This document shows, piece by piece, positions 1 to 7,586 of a DNA stretch of 23,111 nt; within the stretch, counting starts at the first letter, position 1; every line of letters begins with the position of its first letter. Made by a program: the position numbers and the translations under genes. Source of the DNA: an uncultured Oscillospiraceae bacterium (GTDB lineage: Bacteria > Bacillota > Clostridia > Oscillospirales > Ruminococcaceae); NCBI GenBank assembly GCA_910578755.1, contig CAJTSZ010000017.1, forward strand, positions 2,727 to 25,837. The letters run 5' to 3'. Below the pieces are notes generated by a model. That model was not told where the DNA came from. It was given only the letters and a program-made list of their open reading frames with translations, and made no database searches.

Positions 1-70
1 GTATCTGCCTGCACATTAACTTTTTATTGTGAAACAATAAAAAATAGTTAAGCAAGGCGAAACTATTTTT
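1..70. repeat. Palindromic intergenic repeat, copy 1
   Basis: A 70-bp unit that recurs at 101-170 with one visible difference (position 56 G, position 156 A). It contains a hairpin with arms TTTTTATTG (21-29) and CAATAAAAA (35-43) around the loop TGAAA. A second hairpin has arms AAAAATAGTT (40-49) and AACTATTTTT (61-70). The two share bases 40-43, so they are mutually exclusive as RNA. The unit begins at the window edge and may extend further left. Function unknown; it resembles REP- or MITE-like interspersed repeats. Confidence 0.8.
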
Positions 71-100
71 TGTGCATTGGGCAAGAAGGGCGGACAGCCC

Positions 101-170
101 GTATCTGCCTGCACATTAACTTTTTATTGTGAAACAATAAAAAATAGTTAAGCAAAGCGAAACTATTTTT
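101..170. repeat. Palindromic intergenic repeat, copy 2
   Basis: Near-identical copy of the unit at 1-70, offset by exactly 100 bp and preceded by CCC. The same two alternative hairpins are present (arms 121-129/135-143 and 140-149/161-170). The 30 bp between the copies are not part of the repeat. Confidence 0.8.
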
Positions 171-190
171 CTTGCGCAGCTTTGCATAAA

Positions 191-239
191 ACGGGGCGCA
201 GGGCATTTGTATAAAAAGGAAGCCTTGCAAGCGCCCCGT
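191..239. repeat. Inverted repeat in intergenic region
   Basis: The arms ACGGGGCGC (191-199) and GCGCCCCGT (231-239) are perfect complements separated by 31 bp. The segment lies between repeat copies 2 and 3. No coding potential or T-tract suggests a gene or a classical terminator. Confidence 0.55.
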
Positions 240-291
240 ACAAGGTTTTTGGCTTAGCCTACAAAACTTGTGGAAGTGGCTTTGTTATGGC

Positions 292-346
292 CCGTATCTG
301 CCTGCATAGTACTTTTTATTGTGAAACAATAAAAAGTACTATGCAG
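292..346. repeat. Diverged third copy with perfect 20-bp hairpin
   Basis: It starts with the same CCGTATCTGCCTGCA lead-in as copy 2 and shares the core TTTTTATTG-TGAAA-CAATAAAAA. Here the stem is perfect over 20 bp: CTGCATAGTACTTTTTATTG (302-321) pairs with 327-346 around the loop TGAAA. It lies about 80 bp downstream of the clpC stop codon. There is no T-tract on either side, so it is not a textbook intrinsic terminator, although it could block 3' exonucleases. The whole gene-free stretch 1-427 consists mainly of this repeat cluster. Confidence 0.75.
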
Positions 347-427
347 AGGCCCTAACTTTTCTGCCTTTATGGGGAAGTTTGGAAAACATAGGTTATAATG
401 CTTGTGGAAAACGTGGAGTAAATGAGC

Positions 428-2893
428 TTACCCTATGGCGGCCGGCTGGTCCTTGTAAAAGCGGAATTGGCCGTCGTAATCGCAGGCAACCATGGTATGG
501 GGGCGAACCTCCTCCTGGAGGATTTTTTCTGCCAAAGGGTCCTCCAAGTGCTTCTGTATGGCTCGTTTCAGAGGGCGGGCGCCCATGGTGGAACTGCTGC
601 CCTGGCGGCATAACTCCTTTGCCGCGGGGAGGGTTACAGTAAGGCCAATATCCATGGTTTCCAGCCGCTTTTTCACCTGGGAAAGCAGGTTTTGACAGAT
701 GGATTCCATTGCGCTGTCACTAAGCCTGTTAAACACAACAATTTCATCAATACGGTTGATAAACTCCGGCTTAAAGACGTTTTTCAGCTCCCCTTTGCTT
801 TGTTCCTTTGCCTTTTCGTAGCTGGCCTGCTCCTGGTCAAAGGCGAAGCCCAGGGATTTTTCCTTAAAAAAGTGGGCGGCGCCAATGTTGGAGGTCATAA
901 TAATAATGGCGTTTTTAAAGCTGGCGCTGCGCCCCTGGGAATCCCGAAGGCAGCCATCCTCCAAAATTTGCAGCAGCAGGTGGAAAACATCGCTGTGGGC
1001 TTTTTCAATTTCATCCAGCAAAACAAGGGAATAGGGCCGGCGGCGGATTTGGTCCGTAAGCTGTCCGCCCTCCTCATAGCCCACATAGCCGGGCGGGGAG
1101 CCAATGAGCTTGGAAACCGAATGTTTTTCCATATATTCCGACATATCCAAACGAATCATTGCATCCTGGGAGCCAAAAAGGGCTTCGGCCAGGGCCTTGC
1201 ACAGCTCCGTTTTCCCCACCCCTGTAGGCCCCAAAAAGAGGAAAGAACCCACGGGCCGTTGGGGGTCGCTAAGCCCTACCCTGCCCCGGCGCAGGGCGCG
1301 GCAAACAGCGGAAACAGCCTCGTCCTGGCCTATTACCCTTTTTTGCAGCTGGGCTTCCAGCTTTAGCAGGCGCTGGCTTTGCTCCTGGGTAAGGCTGCTT
1401 ACCTCTATACCTGTGCTTTCCGAAACAATTTGTGCCACATCCTCCCCAGTTACCCGGCCCCGCCGCTGCTGCTCCTGAATACGCCAATTTTGCAGCAGTG
1501 CCTGAATTCGGTTTTCTGTTTCCTGCTCCTTATCCCGGTACTGGGCCGCTTGTTCAAAGTTTTGGGCCTGTATGGCGGCTTCTTTTTTCTCCCGCCATTC
1601 CTGAAGGCGCTGTTCCTCCGCCTCCACTGCGGCAGGGGGACGGGCAGTGCGCATTTTTACTTTTGCCGCGGCTTCATCCATTAAATCAATGGCTTTATCT
1701 GGCAAAAAACGGCCGTTTAAATACCGGGCAGAAAGGTGTACTGCTGCCTCCACCGCCTGGTCGGTAATCCGCAGGCCGTGGTGGCGTTCGTACTGCTCCC
1801 GCACTCCCTTAATAATTTCAATGGCGTCCTCCTCCCCAGGCTCCTCCACTACCACGCTTTGGAACCGGCGTTCCAGGGCATAGTCCTTTTCAATATATTT
1901 GCGGTACTCCTGCAAGGTTGTGGCGCCAATGAGCTGGATTGCCCCCCTGGAAAGCTGGGGCTTTAAAATGTTGGCTGCGTCAATGGCGCCTTCCGCCGCC
2001 CCTGCCCCAATGATGGTGTGGATTTCATCAATAAAGAGCACCACATTTTCACAGGCGCACACCTCTTCCATGGTATTTTTCACCCGTTCCTCAAACTCGC
2101 CCCGGTATTTTGTACCTGCCAGCATGGAAACCAAATCCAGGCTGATGAGCCTTTTGCCACGCAGGCTCTCCGGCACGGCGCCTTGGGCGATGCGCTGGGC
2201 AAGGCCCTCCACCACTGCGGTTTTGCCCACGCCGGCTTCCCCAATGAGGCAGGGGTTGTTTTTGCTGCGCCGGGATAAAATGCGGATAACCCGGTCAATT
2301 TCCTTTTGGCGGCCAATTACCGGGTCCAGCTTACCTTCCCTGGCCTTGGCAGTATAATCCTGCCCATAGCGTTCCAGCAAAACGGTTTTGCTTTCCCGGG
2401 CCTTTTTCCCAGGGGCCGGCCTTTTGCCGGTTTGGGCTTCCGCCTCGCCCAAAGGATTCTGCACCAGTTCCTCCATGGTGCGCAGCAGCTGGGCGCAGTC
2501 CACCCCCAATTCCCGCAGGAACCGCAGGGCATAGCTTTCTTTTTCCCGAAGCATAGAAAGCAGGATGTGTTCTGTCCCTGCTTCCCCCTGCTTGCAGCGC
2601 TTTGCCCAGGCCAAGGCGCTTTCCAGGATCCGCCGGCACCTTGGGGTAAGGTCCTCCGGGGAAAGCTTGGACTGTATGCCTTTTCCAATTGTTTTTACCA
2701 GCAATTCCAAAACAGCCTCTGCCGCCACGCCGCGCTGGCGCAGGGCTACGCTAGCCGTACCACTGCCTTCCAGCAGCAGCCCCAGCAAAAGATGCTCGCT
2801 GCCAATATAAGTGTGGCCCAAAATGCAGGCCTGGGCAATAGCCAGGTTGACTGCGTCGTTGGCCCGTGGTGTAAAACCGCTAAATCGAAACAT
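428..2893 (-). CDS. clpC: ATP-dependent Clp protease ATP-binding subunit ClpC
   Basis: Hsp100 AAA+ unfoldase of 821 residues that in its family feeds substrates to ClpP in the cytosol. Domains in order: double ClpN repeat (about 1-145), AAA-1 with Walker A GEAGVGKT (218-225) and Walker B VVLFIDE (284-290), a UVR-containing linker coiled coil (about 430-465), and AAA-2 with Walker A GPTGVGKT (555-562) and Walker B LVLLDE (623-628). An LGF tripeptide at 681-683 fits the ClpP-docking loop. The frame is open for another 50 codons upstream, but MFRFSGFTPRA is the normal ClpC N-terminus and AGGCGGTG sits just before its ATG, so I start at 2893. No ctsR, mcsA or mcsB lies beside it, unlike the classical ctsR-mcsA-mcsB-clpC operon. 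I saw no CtsR- or CIRCE-like site upstream. Identification is secure; regulation is unknown. Confidence 0.96.
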   Translation of the reverse strand: MFRFSGFTPRANDAVNLAIAQACILGHTYIGSEHLLLGLLLEGSGTASVALRQRGVAAEAVLELLVKTIGKGIQSKLSPEDLTPRCRRILESALAWAKRCKQGEAGTEHILLSMLREKESYALRFLRELGVDCAQLLRTMEELVQNPLGEAEAQTGKRPAPGKKARESKTVLLERYGQDYTAKAREGKLDPVIGRQKEIDRVIRILSRRSKNNPCLIGEAGVGKTAVVEGLAQRIAQGAVPESLRGKRLISLDLVSMLAGTKYRGEFEERVKNTMEEVCACENVVLFIDEIHTIIGAGAAEGAIDAANILKPQLSRGAIQLIGATTLQEYRKYIEKDYALERRFQSVVVEEPGEEDAIEIIKGVREQYERHHGLRITDQAVEAAVHLSARYLNGRFLPDKAIDLMDEAAAKVKMRTARPPAAVEAEEQRLQEWREKKEAAIQAQNFEQAAQYRDKEQETENRIQALLQNWRIQEQQRRGRVTGEDVAQIVSESTGIEVSSLTQEQSQRLLKLEAQLQKRVIGQDEAVSAVCRALRRGRVGLSDPQRPVGSFLFLGPTGVGKTELCKALAEALFGSQDAMIRLDMSEYMEKHSVSKLIGSPPGYVGYEEGGQLTDQIRRRPYSLVLLDEIEKAHSDVFHLLLQILEDGCLRDSQGRSASFKNAIIIMTSNIGAAHFFKEKSLGFAFDQEQASYEKAKEQSKGELKNVFKPEFINRIDEIVVFNRLSDSAMESICQNLLSQVKKRLETMDIGLTVTLPAAKELCRQGSSSTMGARPLKRAIQKHLEDPLAEKILQEEVRPHTMVACDYDGQFRFYKDQPAAIG

Positions 2894-3066
2894 TTTTTCA
2901 CCGCCTAACGCCGTATTCTGTATCATAATATTGGCTGCCGCTGGCTTTTTATACCGTTTCATGTTTTTTTTGGGCCTTTTCACCCCGAAACCCTTTTTTC
3001 TTGTGAGGCTGCCCGCCCCAAAATGCAGAAAGGGCTGAGCCATAAAATTATTTGAAAAAATGTTGT

Positions 3067-3095
3067 AACCAAAAATGGCGGGAAATCATAGTATA
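3067..3095 (+). promoter_or_regulatory. Candidate SigK-type (mother-cell) promoter
   Basis: AACC at 3067-3070 followed, after 16 bp, by CATAGTATA at 3087-3095 fits the known SigK pattern mACm-N16/17-CATAnnnTA. It lies about 30 bp upstream of the Cys-rich small gene. No good SigA -35/-10 pair at 17-bp spacing was found in the same interval. This is a consensus match by eye, not a mapped start site. Confidence 0.55.
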
Positions 3096-3126
3096 TTCTG
3101 AAATCTAAATTCAGGAGGTAAAGTTT

Positions 3127-3348
3127 ATGTACGGAAATTATGGTTGTTGGTGGATACTTATCATTATCTTGCTGTTCGCTTGCTGCGGCAATGGTTGGGG
3201 CGGCAATGGCAATGGTTGCGGTTGTGGTTGTGGCTGCAACAATAACTGTGGCTGCAACAACGGCTGTGGCTGCAACAATGGCTGCGGCTGCAACAATGGC
3301 TGTGGCTGCAACAATAACTGCGGCTGCAACAACAACTGCTGCGACTAA
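3127..3348 (+). CDS. Small Cys/Asn/Gly-rich protein, probable spore-associated, YjcZ-like N-terminus
   Basis: A 73-residue protein with AGGAGG 8 nt before its ATG. The N-terminus MYGNYGCWWILIIILLFACC has a short hydrophobic stretch that resembles the YjcZ family of small sporulation proteins. From about residue 24 on the protein is a low-complexity array of CGCNNG/CGCNNN hexapeptides, with 19 cysteines in total. At DNA level this is an imperfect 18-bp tandem repeat. The reverse strand also shows open frames, but these are by-products of the repeat. The upstream SigK-like promoter supports expression in the mother cell, so a coat or spore-envelope role with disulfide cross-linking is plausible. 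A metal-binding peptide (metallothionein-like) is an alternative. Function is inferred; the gene itself is well supported by its RBS, promoter match and downstream terminator. Confidence 0.82.
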   Translation: MYGNYGCWWILIIILLFACCGNGWGGNGNGCGCGCGCNNNCGCNNGCGCNNGCGCNNGCGCNNNCGCNNNCCD

Positions 3349-3369
3349 GGGTCCACCCTGCCAAAAAGC

Positions 3370-3403
3370 AAAAAACACCCGGCCACAGGGCCGGGTGTTT
3401 TTT
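3370..3403. terminator. Bidirectional intrinsic terminator
   Basis: A 15-bp perfect stem (3370-3384 with 3389-3403), with core CACCCGGCC/GGCCGGGTG, loop ACAG, and six A's on one flank and six T's on the other. It can stop the plus-strand Cys-rich gene and the minus-strand purine operon, whose last gene, purD, ends at 3419. Confidence 0.93.
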
Positions 3404-3418
3404 CTGTGCTGTTCTTGT

Positions 3419-4690
3419 TTACTTTTTACAGCGGGCGCCAATATCTTTGCGGTAAAAGGCGCCTTCAAAAGAAATTTGTTCCGCGCTGCTGTAAGCCTTG
3501 TCCAAGGCTTCCTCTAAGGAAGCACCCTTGGCTGTTACGCCCAATACCCTGCCGCCGTTAGTAAGGTACTGGCCATTTTCCAGCTTGGTACCAGCATGGT
3601 AAACGCTGACTTCGGGCAGCTGGCCCTGTTCGTCCAGGCCGGAAATGGGGCAGCCTTTTTTGTAAGCCTTAGGGTAACCGCCGCTGGCAATTACAATGCA
3701 GGCAGCGGCGCCGCTGCTAAATTGAACAGGGCAGTTTTTCAGGTCCTTACGGTAAATGGCTTCCATAATATCCACCAGGTCGCTTTCCAGCAGTTCCATA
3801 ACCACCTGGGTTTCCGGGTCGCCAAAACGGCAGTTATATTCAATAACCTGGGGGCCTTTTGGGGTGAGCATTAGGCCAAAGTACAGGCAGCCCTGGAAGG
3901 GGCGGCCCATTTTATTCATAGCCTCCACTGTGGGGCGGAAAATGGTTTCCATACATTGGTCCGCAACTTCCTTGGTATAAAAGGGGTTGGGGGCTATGGT
4001 GCCCATGCCGCCGGTGTTTAACCCCTGGTCGCCGTCCAGCGCCCGCTTGTGGTCCATGGAGGAAACCATGGGCACAATGGTTTTGGAATCCACAAAGGCC
4101 AAAACAGAAACCTCCGGCCCGGTGAGGAACTCCTCCACCACCACGTTGTTGCCGCTGGCGCCAAAAACCTTATCCTCCATAATTTCGTGGATGCCGCCCT
4201 TGGCCTCGTTTAAGTTTTGGGCAATAATAACGCCTTTGCCCAAAGCCAGGCCGTCCGCCTTAATTACAACAGGAAACTGGTTGTTTTTTTCAATGTATTC
4301 CAGCGCCTTCTCCGCCTTGTCAAACACTTCGTAGGCGGCAGTGGGGATACCGAATTTTTTCATCATATTTTTGGCGAAAACCTTACTGCTTTCAATTTCT
4401 GCGGCAATTTTGCGGGGGCCAAAGGTCATGATTCCCTGGGCATCCAAGGCGTCCACCATACCCATGGCCAAAGGGTCATCGGGGGCGACTACAACCAAAT
4501 CTATTTGGTTTTCCTTTGCAAATTTTACAACACCCTGCACATCAACAGCTGCAATGGGCACGCACTGGGCGTCGGCCCCAATACCGCCATTGCCGGGGCA
4601 ACAGTAAATTTTTTCCGCCTTTGGGCTCTCTTTTATTTTGCGGATGAGGGCGTGCTCCCGGCCGCCGCCGCCAACTACTAAAATTTTCAT
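3419..4690 (-). CDS. purD: Phosphoribosylamine--glycine ligase (GAR synthetase)
   Basis: ATP-grasp enzyme of 423 residues that joins phosphoribosylamine and glycine to give GAR, the second step of IMP synthesis. Visible motifs are the N-terminal GGGGREHAL (7-15), APDDPLAMGMVD (69-80), the ATP-binding KADGLALGKGV (144-154), EEFLTGPEVSVLAF (186-199), and FGDPETQ in the C-terminal half. Length is normal for the family. The frame is open 10 codons upstream, but MKILVVGGGG is the conserved start and AAAGGA lies 9 nt before it. It is the last gene of the purine operon. A 284-bp gap precedes it, unusually long for this cluster, so it may also have its own promoter. Confidence 0.96.
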   Translation of the reverse strand: MKILVVGGGGREHALIRKIKESPKAEKIYCCPGNGGIGADAQCVPIAAVDVQGVVKFAKENQIDLVVVAPDDPLAMGMVDALDAQGIMTFGPRKIAAEIESSKVFAKNMMKKFGIPTAAYEVFDKAEKALEYIEKNNQFPVVIKADGLALGKGVIIAQNLNEAKGGIHEIMEDKVFGASGNNVVVEEFLTGPEVSVLAFVDSKTIVPMVSSMDHKRALDGDQGLNTGGMGTIAPNPFYTKEVADQCMETIFRPTVEAMNKMGRPFQGCLYFGLMLTPKGPQVIEYNCRFGDPETQVVMELLESDLVDIMEAIYRKDLKNCPVQFSSGAAACIVIASGGYPKAYKKGCPISGLDEQGQLPEVSVYHAGTKLENGQYLTNGGRVLGVTAKGASLEEALDKAYSSAEQISFEGAFYRKDIGARCKK

Positions 4691-4974
4691 AGGCTTTGTT
4701 CCTTTCTGTGTTTTGAACACCTATTTATGGTTTAAAAAAACAGAAGTTTTCCACTTTTTACAAAAATGTGGTTTTTGAGAGTCTGAACAGTTTTCACTAA
4801 TTTCCTTGAGAACCTTAACCAGCACCACAAGGTGTATGAAGCGGCGAGCGATTTTTTCGTCCTGCAAGGCAAAAATTTGCAGCTGCACTTTGCGTACTGC
4901 AAGAATTTTTAACGCAGCAGGGCGGGAAAAACGCTGTCAAGTCATACTTCGGGGGCACTGGGCGGGGCTTATAA
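4691..4974. other. 284-bp gap inside the purine cluster
   Basis: This separates the AICAR transformylase gene from purD. On the minus strand a small hairpin with arms TTGCAG and CTGCAA (plus positions 4897-4902 and 4877-4882) is followed by ATTTTT, a weak terminator at best. A TTGACA occurs near 4935-4945 without a good -10 at normal spacing. Short open frames here have no convincing coding features. Confidence 0.35.
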
Positions 4975-6150
4975 TTAGTGGTGGAACAGGCGGACGCCGG
5001 TAAAGGCCATTGCAATATTGTATTTGTTGCAGGTTTCTATTACATTATCGTCCCGGATAGAGCCGCCAGGCTGGGCAATATATTCCACGCCGCTGCGGTG
5101 AGCCCGTTCAATATTATCGCCAAAGGGGAAAAAGGCGTCGGAACCTAAGGCAACCCCAGACATGGTATCCAGCCAGGCCCGCTTTTCTTCCCTGGTGAGG
5201 GGCTCTGGCCTCACGTCAAAAAACTGCTCCCACATACCGTCGGCCAAAACGTCCATGTAATCGTCAGAAATATAAACGTCTATGGTGTTGTCCCTATCCG
5301 CGCGGCGGATACCCTTTTTAAAGGGCAGGTTCAGCACCTTTTCGTGCTGGCGCAGGTACCAAATATCCGCCTTGTTGCCTGCCAGGCGGGTGCAGTGGAT
5401 GCGGGACTGCTGCCCCGCGCCTACGCCAATGGCCTGGCCGTCCTTTACATAGCAAACCGAGTTGGACTGGGTGTATTTTAAGGTGATGAGGGCAATGAGC
5501 AAATCCCGTTTTGCTTCCTCCGGCAGGTTTTTGTTTTCTGTAATCATGTTTTGGAACAGGTCCGGGGTAATTTTCAGTTCGTTGCGGCCCTGTTCAAAGG
5601 TGACGCCAAATACGTCCTTGCGTTCCATAGGGGCGGGGATATAATCAGGGTCAATTTGAATAACATTGTAGCCGCCCTTGCGTTTCGTGCGCAGAATTTC
5701 CAGGGCGCCTTCTGTGTAACCGGGAGCAATAACGCCGTCGGAAACTTCCTTTGCAATAATGGCGGCGGTTTGCTGGTCGCAGGTATCGGAAAGGGCTACA
5801 AAGTCCCCGTAGGAGGACATTCTGTCCGCCCCTCTTGCCCGAACATAGGCGCAGGCAATGGGGGAAAGCTCCATCCCCTCCACAAAGTAAATTTTCTTTA
5901 AGGTATCGGAAAGGGGGAGGCCCACAGCCGCGCCGGCAGGGCTGACGTGCTTAAAGGAAGCCGCCGCCGGCAGGCCGGTGGCCTCTTTGAGTTCCTTTAC
6001 CAGCTGCCAGCTGTTAAACGCATCCAAAAAGTTGATGTAGCCTGGTTTCCCATTGAGCACCTGTACAGGCAGCTCCCCTTCCTGCATAAAAATGCGGGAA
6101 GGCTTTTGGTTGGGGTTGCAGCCGTATTTTAATGCAAGTTCTTTTGCCAT
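4975..6150 (-). CDS. Stand-alone AICAR transformylase (PurH transformylase domain only)
   Basis: A 391-residue enzyme that transfers a formyl group from 10-formyl-THF to AICAR, the penultimate step to IMP. It has only the transformylase half of PurH. The N-terminus begins directly with KYGCNPNQ (8-15), the motif that opens this domain. The catalytic Lys-His pair lies in SFKHVSPAGAAVG (K67-H68). SSYGDFVALSD (112-122), KYTQSNSVCY (225-234) and GAGQQSRIHCTRLAG (244-258) match the transformylase core of bifunctional PurH proteins. No cyclohydrolase (MGS-like) domain is present. That activity is instead next door in the PurO-family gene, which ends 18 nt upstream. AGAAAGGG precedes the ATG. This corresponds to the short, single-domain AICARFT family known from Clostridia and other anaerobes. 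High confidence. Confidence 0.94.
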   Translation of the reverse strand: MAKELALKYGCNPNQKPSRIFMQEGELPVQVLNGKPGYINFLDAFNSWQLVKELKEATGLPAAASFKHVSPAGAAVGLPLSDTLKKIYFVEGMELSPIACAYVRARGADRMSSYGDFVALSDTCDQQTAAIIAKEVSDGVIAPGYTEGALEILRTKRKGGYNVIQIDPDYIPAPMERKDVFGVTFEQGRNELKITPDLFQNMITENKNLPEEAKRDLLIALITLKYTQSNSVCYVKDGQAIGVGAGQQSRIHCTRLAGNKADIWYLRQHEKVLNLPFKKGIRRADRDNTIDVYISDDYMDVLADGMWEQFFDVRPEPLTREEKRAWLDTMSGVALGSDAFFPFGDNIERAHRSGVEYIAQPGGSIRDDNVIETCNKYNIAMAFTGVRLFHH

Positions 6151-6168
6151 GGTGAAAATCCCTTTCTG

Positions 6169-6870
6169 CTATTTATTTTTATTGATAATTTTTGTTTGGG
6201 TTTCGCCGGTTTCTACGTTGATAAAGCGCGTAAACAGGGAAACCTTGTTGTCCTGGTTTAGGTTGTTCCAAATTTCGTTGGTAAAGGTATTAATATCGCC
6301 GTCAATGCCCACTAAAACAGGCTCGCCCTCAAAGGAAGGGATGGGGCTGCCGTCGGTTTTATATGTATGGATAAAGTGGCCTTCCCCTGCAACAGGCTCC
6401 TGGTATTCGTAGAAAAAGCGCTGGGCAGAAGCGCCGTTGCCGTTATTGCTTTTTAAAATGGACAGCTTGTAAGCAAAGCCCTCCAAAATACCGGAAATAC
6501 GGGGGGTGAAGTTTGGTTCATCCGGTTCAAAGGTGCGGGTGCGCAGGGCGTCCTCAAAGGTTTTACCTTCTTTTAAGAAATTGTATATGGTATCTGTTTG
6601 GTCGCCGTTGGTTACCACGGTAACACCGTCCAGCACGCGGACAGGGGCGTAAATAACCAAAGAAGGGTCCACCAGCTTGGCAGGGTCAAAGGCCTGGGTA
6701 CGGATACCCTCCTCCTGTTCCACAAATACACGGTTGCGGCTGTTTTCGCTGCGGCCCATAATAAAATAGGCAATTACGGCATGTTTGCCGTCGGCGTGTT
6801 TGCCTAAAACAATGCCGCGGCCAGGGTATGTATTGCCGCTGAGCTCTTTTAATAAATCTGTTTTCTGCAT
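6169..6870 (-). CDS. purO: PurO-family IMP cyclohydrolase
   Basis: A 233-residue protein predicted to close FAICAR to IMP, the last step of the pathway. It resembles the archaeal PurO / bacterial IMP_cyclohyd family and not the MGS-fold cyclohydrolase of PurH. Recognisable stretches are YPGRGIVLG (15-23), AYFIMGRSENSRNRVF (34-49), VTNGDQTDT (86-94) and EPDEPNFTPRISGI (115-128). The open frame extends to 6936, overlapping purN, but AGGAGG 8 nt before MQKTDLL sets the start at 6870. It sits between purN and the stand-alone AICAR transformylase, and the pair together replace bifunctional PurH. Family assignment comes from remembered motifs and context; a profile search with the IMP_cyclohyd family would confirm it. 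The symbol follows the archaeal name. Confidence 0.88.
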   Translation of the reverse strand: MQKTDLLKELSGNTYPGRGIVLGKHADGKHAVIAYFIMGRSENSRNRVFVEQEEGIRTQAFDPAKLVDPSLVIYAPVRVLDGVTVVTNGDQTDTIYNFLKEGKTFEDALRTRTFEPDEPNFTPRISGILEGFAYKLSILKSNNGNGASAQRFFYEYQEPVAGEGHFIHTYKTDGSPIPSFEGEPVLVGIDGDINTFTNEIWNNLNQDNKVSLFTRFINVETGETQTKIINKNK

Positions 6871-6913
6871 TCTGTTTTCCTCCTCTTTTTCCCGGGGGGC
6901 GTTATCATTGCGG

Positions 6914-7537
6914 CTAAAGCAGAATAACCCTGCCATCCGCCACCTGTATTTTATCCTGACAGAACAGGGAAACTGCCTGGGGCAAAATTTTCCACTCCGC
7001 CTGTTCCATTACGCGGCGCTGCAATGTTTCCGGGGTATCGCCCTGGTTTACCTCCACCGGCTTTTGCAGGATAATGGGCCCGCCGTCGCAAACCTCTGTT
7101 ACAAAATGCACTGTGGCGCCTGTTACCTTTACCCCTTTTTCCAGGGCGGCCTCATGGACATGGAGGCCGTAAAAGCCCTTGCCGCAAAAGGAAGGGATGA
7201 GGGACGGGTGGACATTGAGCATTTTATACTGGAAAGCCTGGCACACAGTTTCGTCCAAAATGGTCATAAAACCGGCGTACACCACCAAATCGGCCTGTTC
7301 CTCCTGGAGGGCGGCCACCATAGCCTGGCTGTAGGCTGCTACGTCCTTATAATCCTTGCGGCACAGCACCCGAGTGGCAATGCCGTTTTCCCTTGCCCTG
7401 GTAAGGGCATAGGCCTCCTTGTTGGAGGAGATAACGCAGGTAATTTTCCCGTTTTGTATTTCCCCGGCCTTTTGGGCGTCAATGAGGGCCTGCAGGTTTG
7501 TGCCCCCGCCGGAAACCAAAACAACTATTTTTTTCAT
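6914..7537 (-). CDS. purN: Phosphoribosylglycinamide formyltransferase (GAR transformylase)
   Basis: A folate-dependent enzyme of 207 residues that formylates GAR to FGAR, the third step of the pathway. The phosphate-binding loop SGGGTNL lies at 9-15. The catalytic Asn and His fall in NVHPSLIPSF (N108, H110), and the catalytic Asp in CDGGPI (D151). Length is normal. GGGAGG lies 8 nt before the ATG. Gaps of 49 nt to purM and 43 nt to the cyclohydrolase gene fit one operon. It needs 10-formyl-THF, as does the AICAR transformylase downstream. Confidence 0.96.
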   Translation of the reverse strand: MKKIVVLVSGGGTNLQALIDAQKAGEIQNGKITCVISSNKEAYALTRARENGIATRVLCRKDYKDVAAYSQAMVAALQEEQADLVVYAGFMTILDETVCQAFQYKMLNVHPSLIPSFCGKGFYGLHVHEAALEKGVKVTGATVHFVTEVCDGGPIILQKPVEVNQGDTPETLQRRVMEQAEWKILPQAVSLFCQDKIQVADGRVILL

Positions 7538-7586
7538 CGAGGTCGCCTCCCTTTTTCACAGCCGTTGGCAGCAAAGCGCGCCGCTG

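Noticed and set aside
1..346. CRISPR-like array
   Set aside because: Only two near-identical 70-bp copies plus a diverged one, with long internal palindromes and irregular spacing; no cas genes.
302..346. Rho-independent terminator for clpC
   Set aside because: The stem is very long but AT-rich and lacks a T-run after it on the minus strand; better described as a repeat palindrome.
692..2908. Several long plus-strand frames opposite clpC
   Set aside because: They are antisense shadows of a well-conserved AAA+ gene and have no RBS or family resemblance.
2980..3468. Minus-strand frame rich in Ala/Val/Thr and other frames across the Cys-rich gene
   Set aside because: By-product of the tandem repeat; it runs through the bidirectional terminator and lacks an RBS, while the plus-strand gene has RBS, promoter match and terminator.
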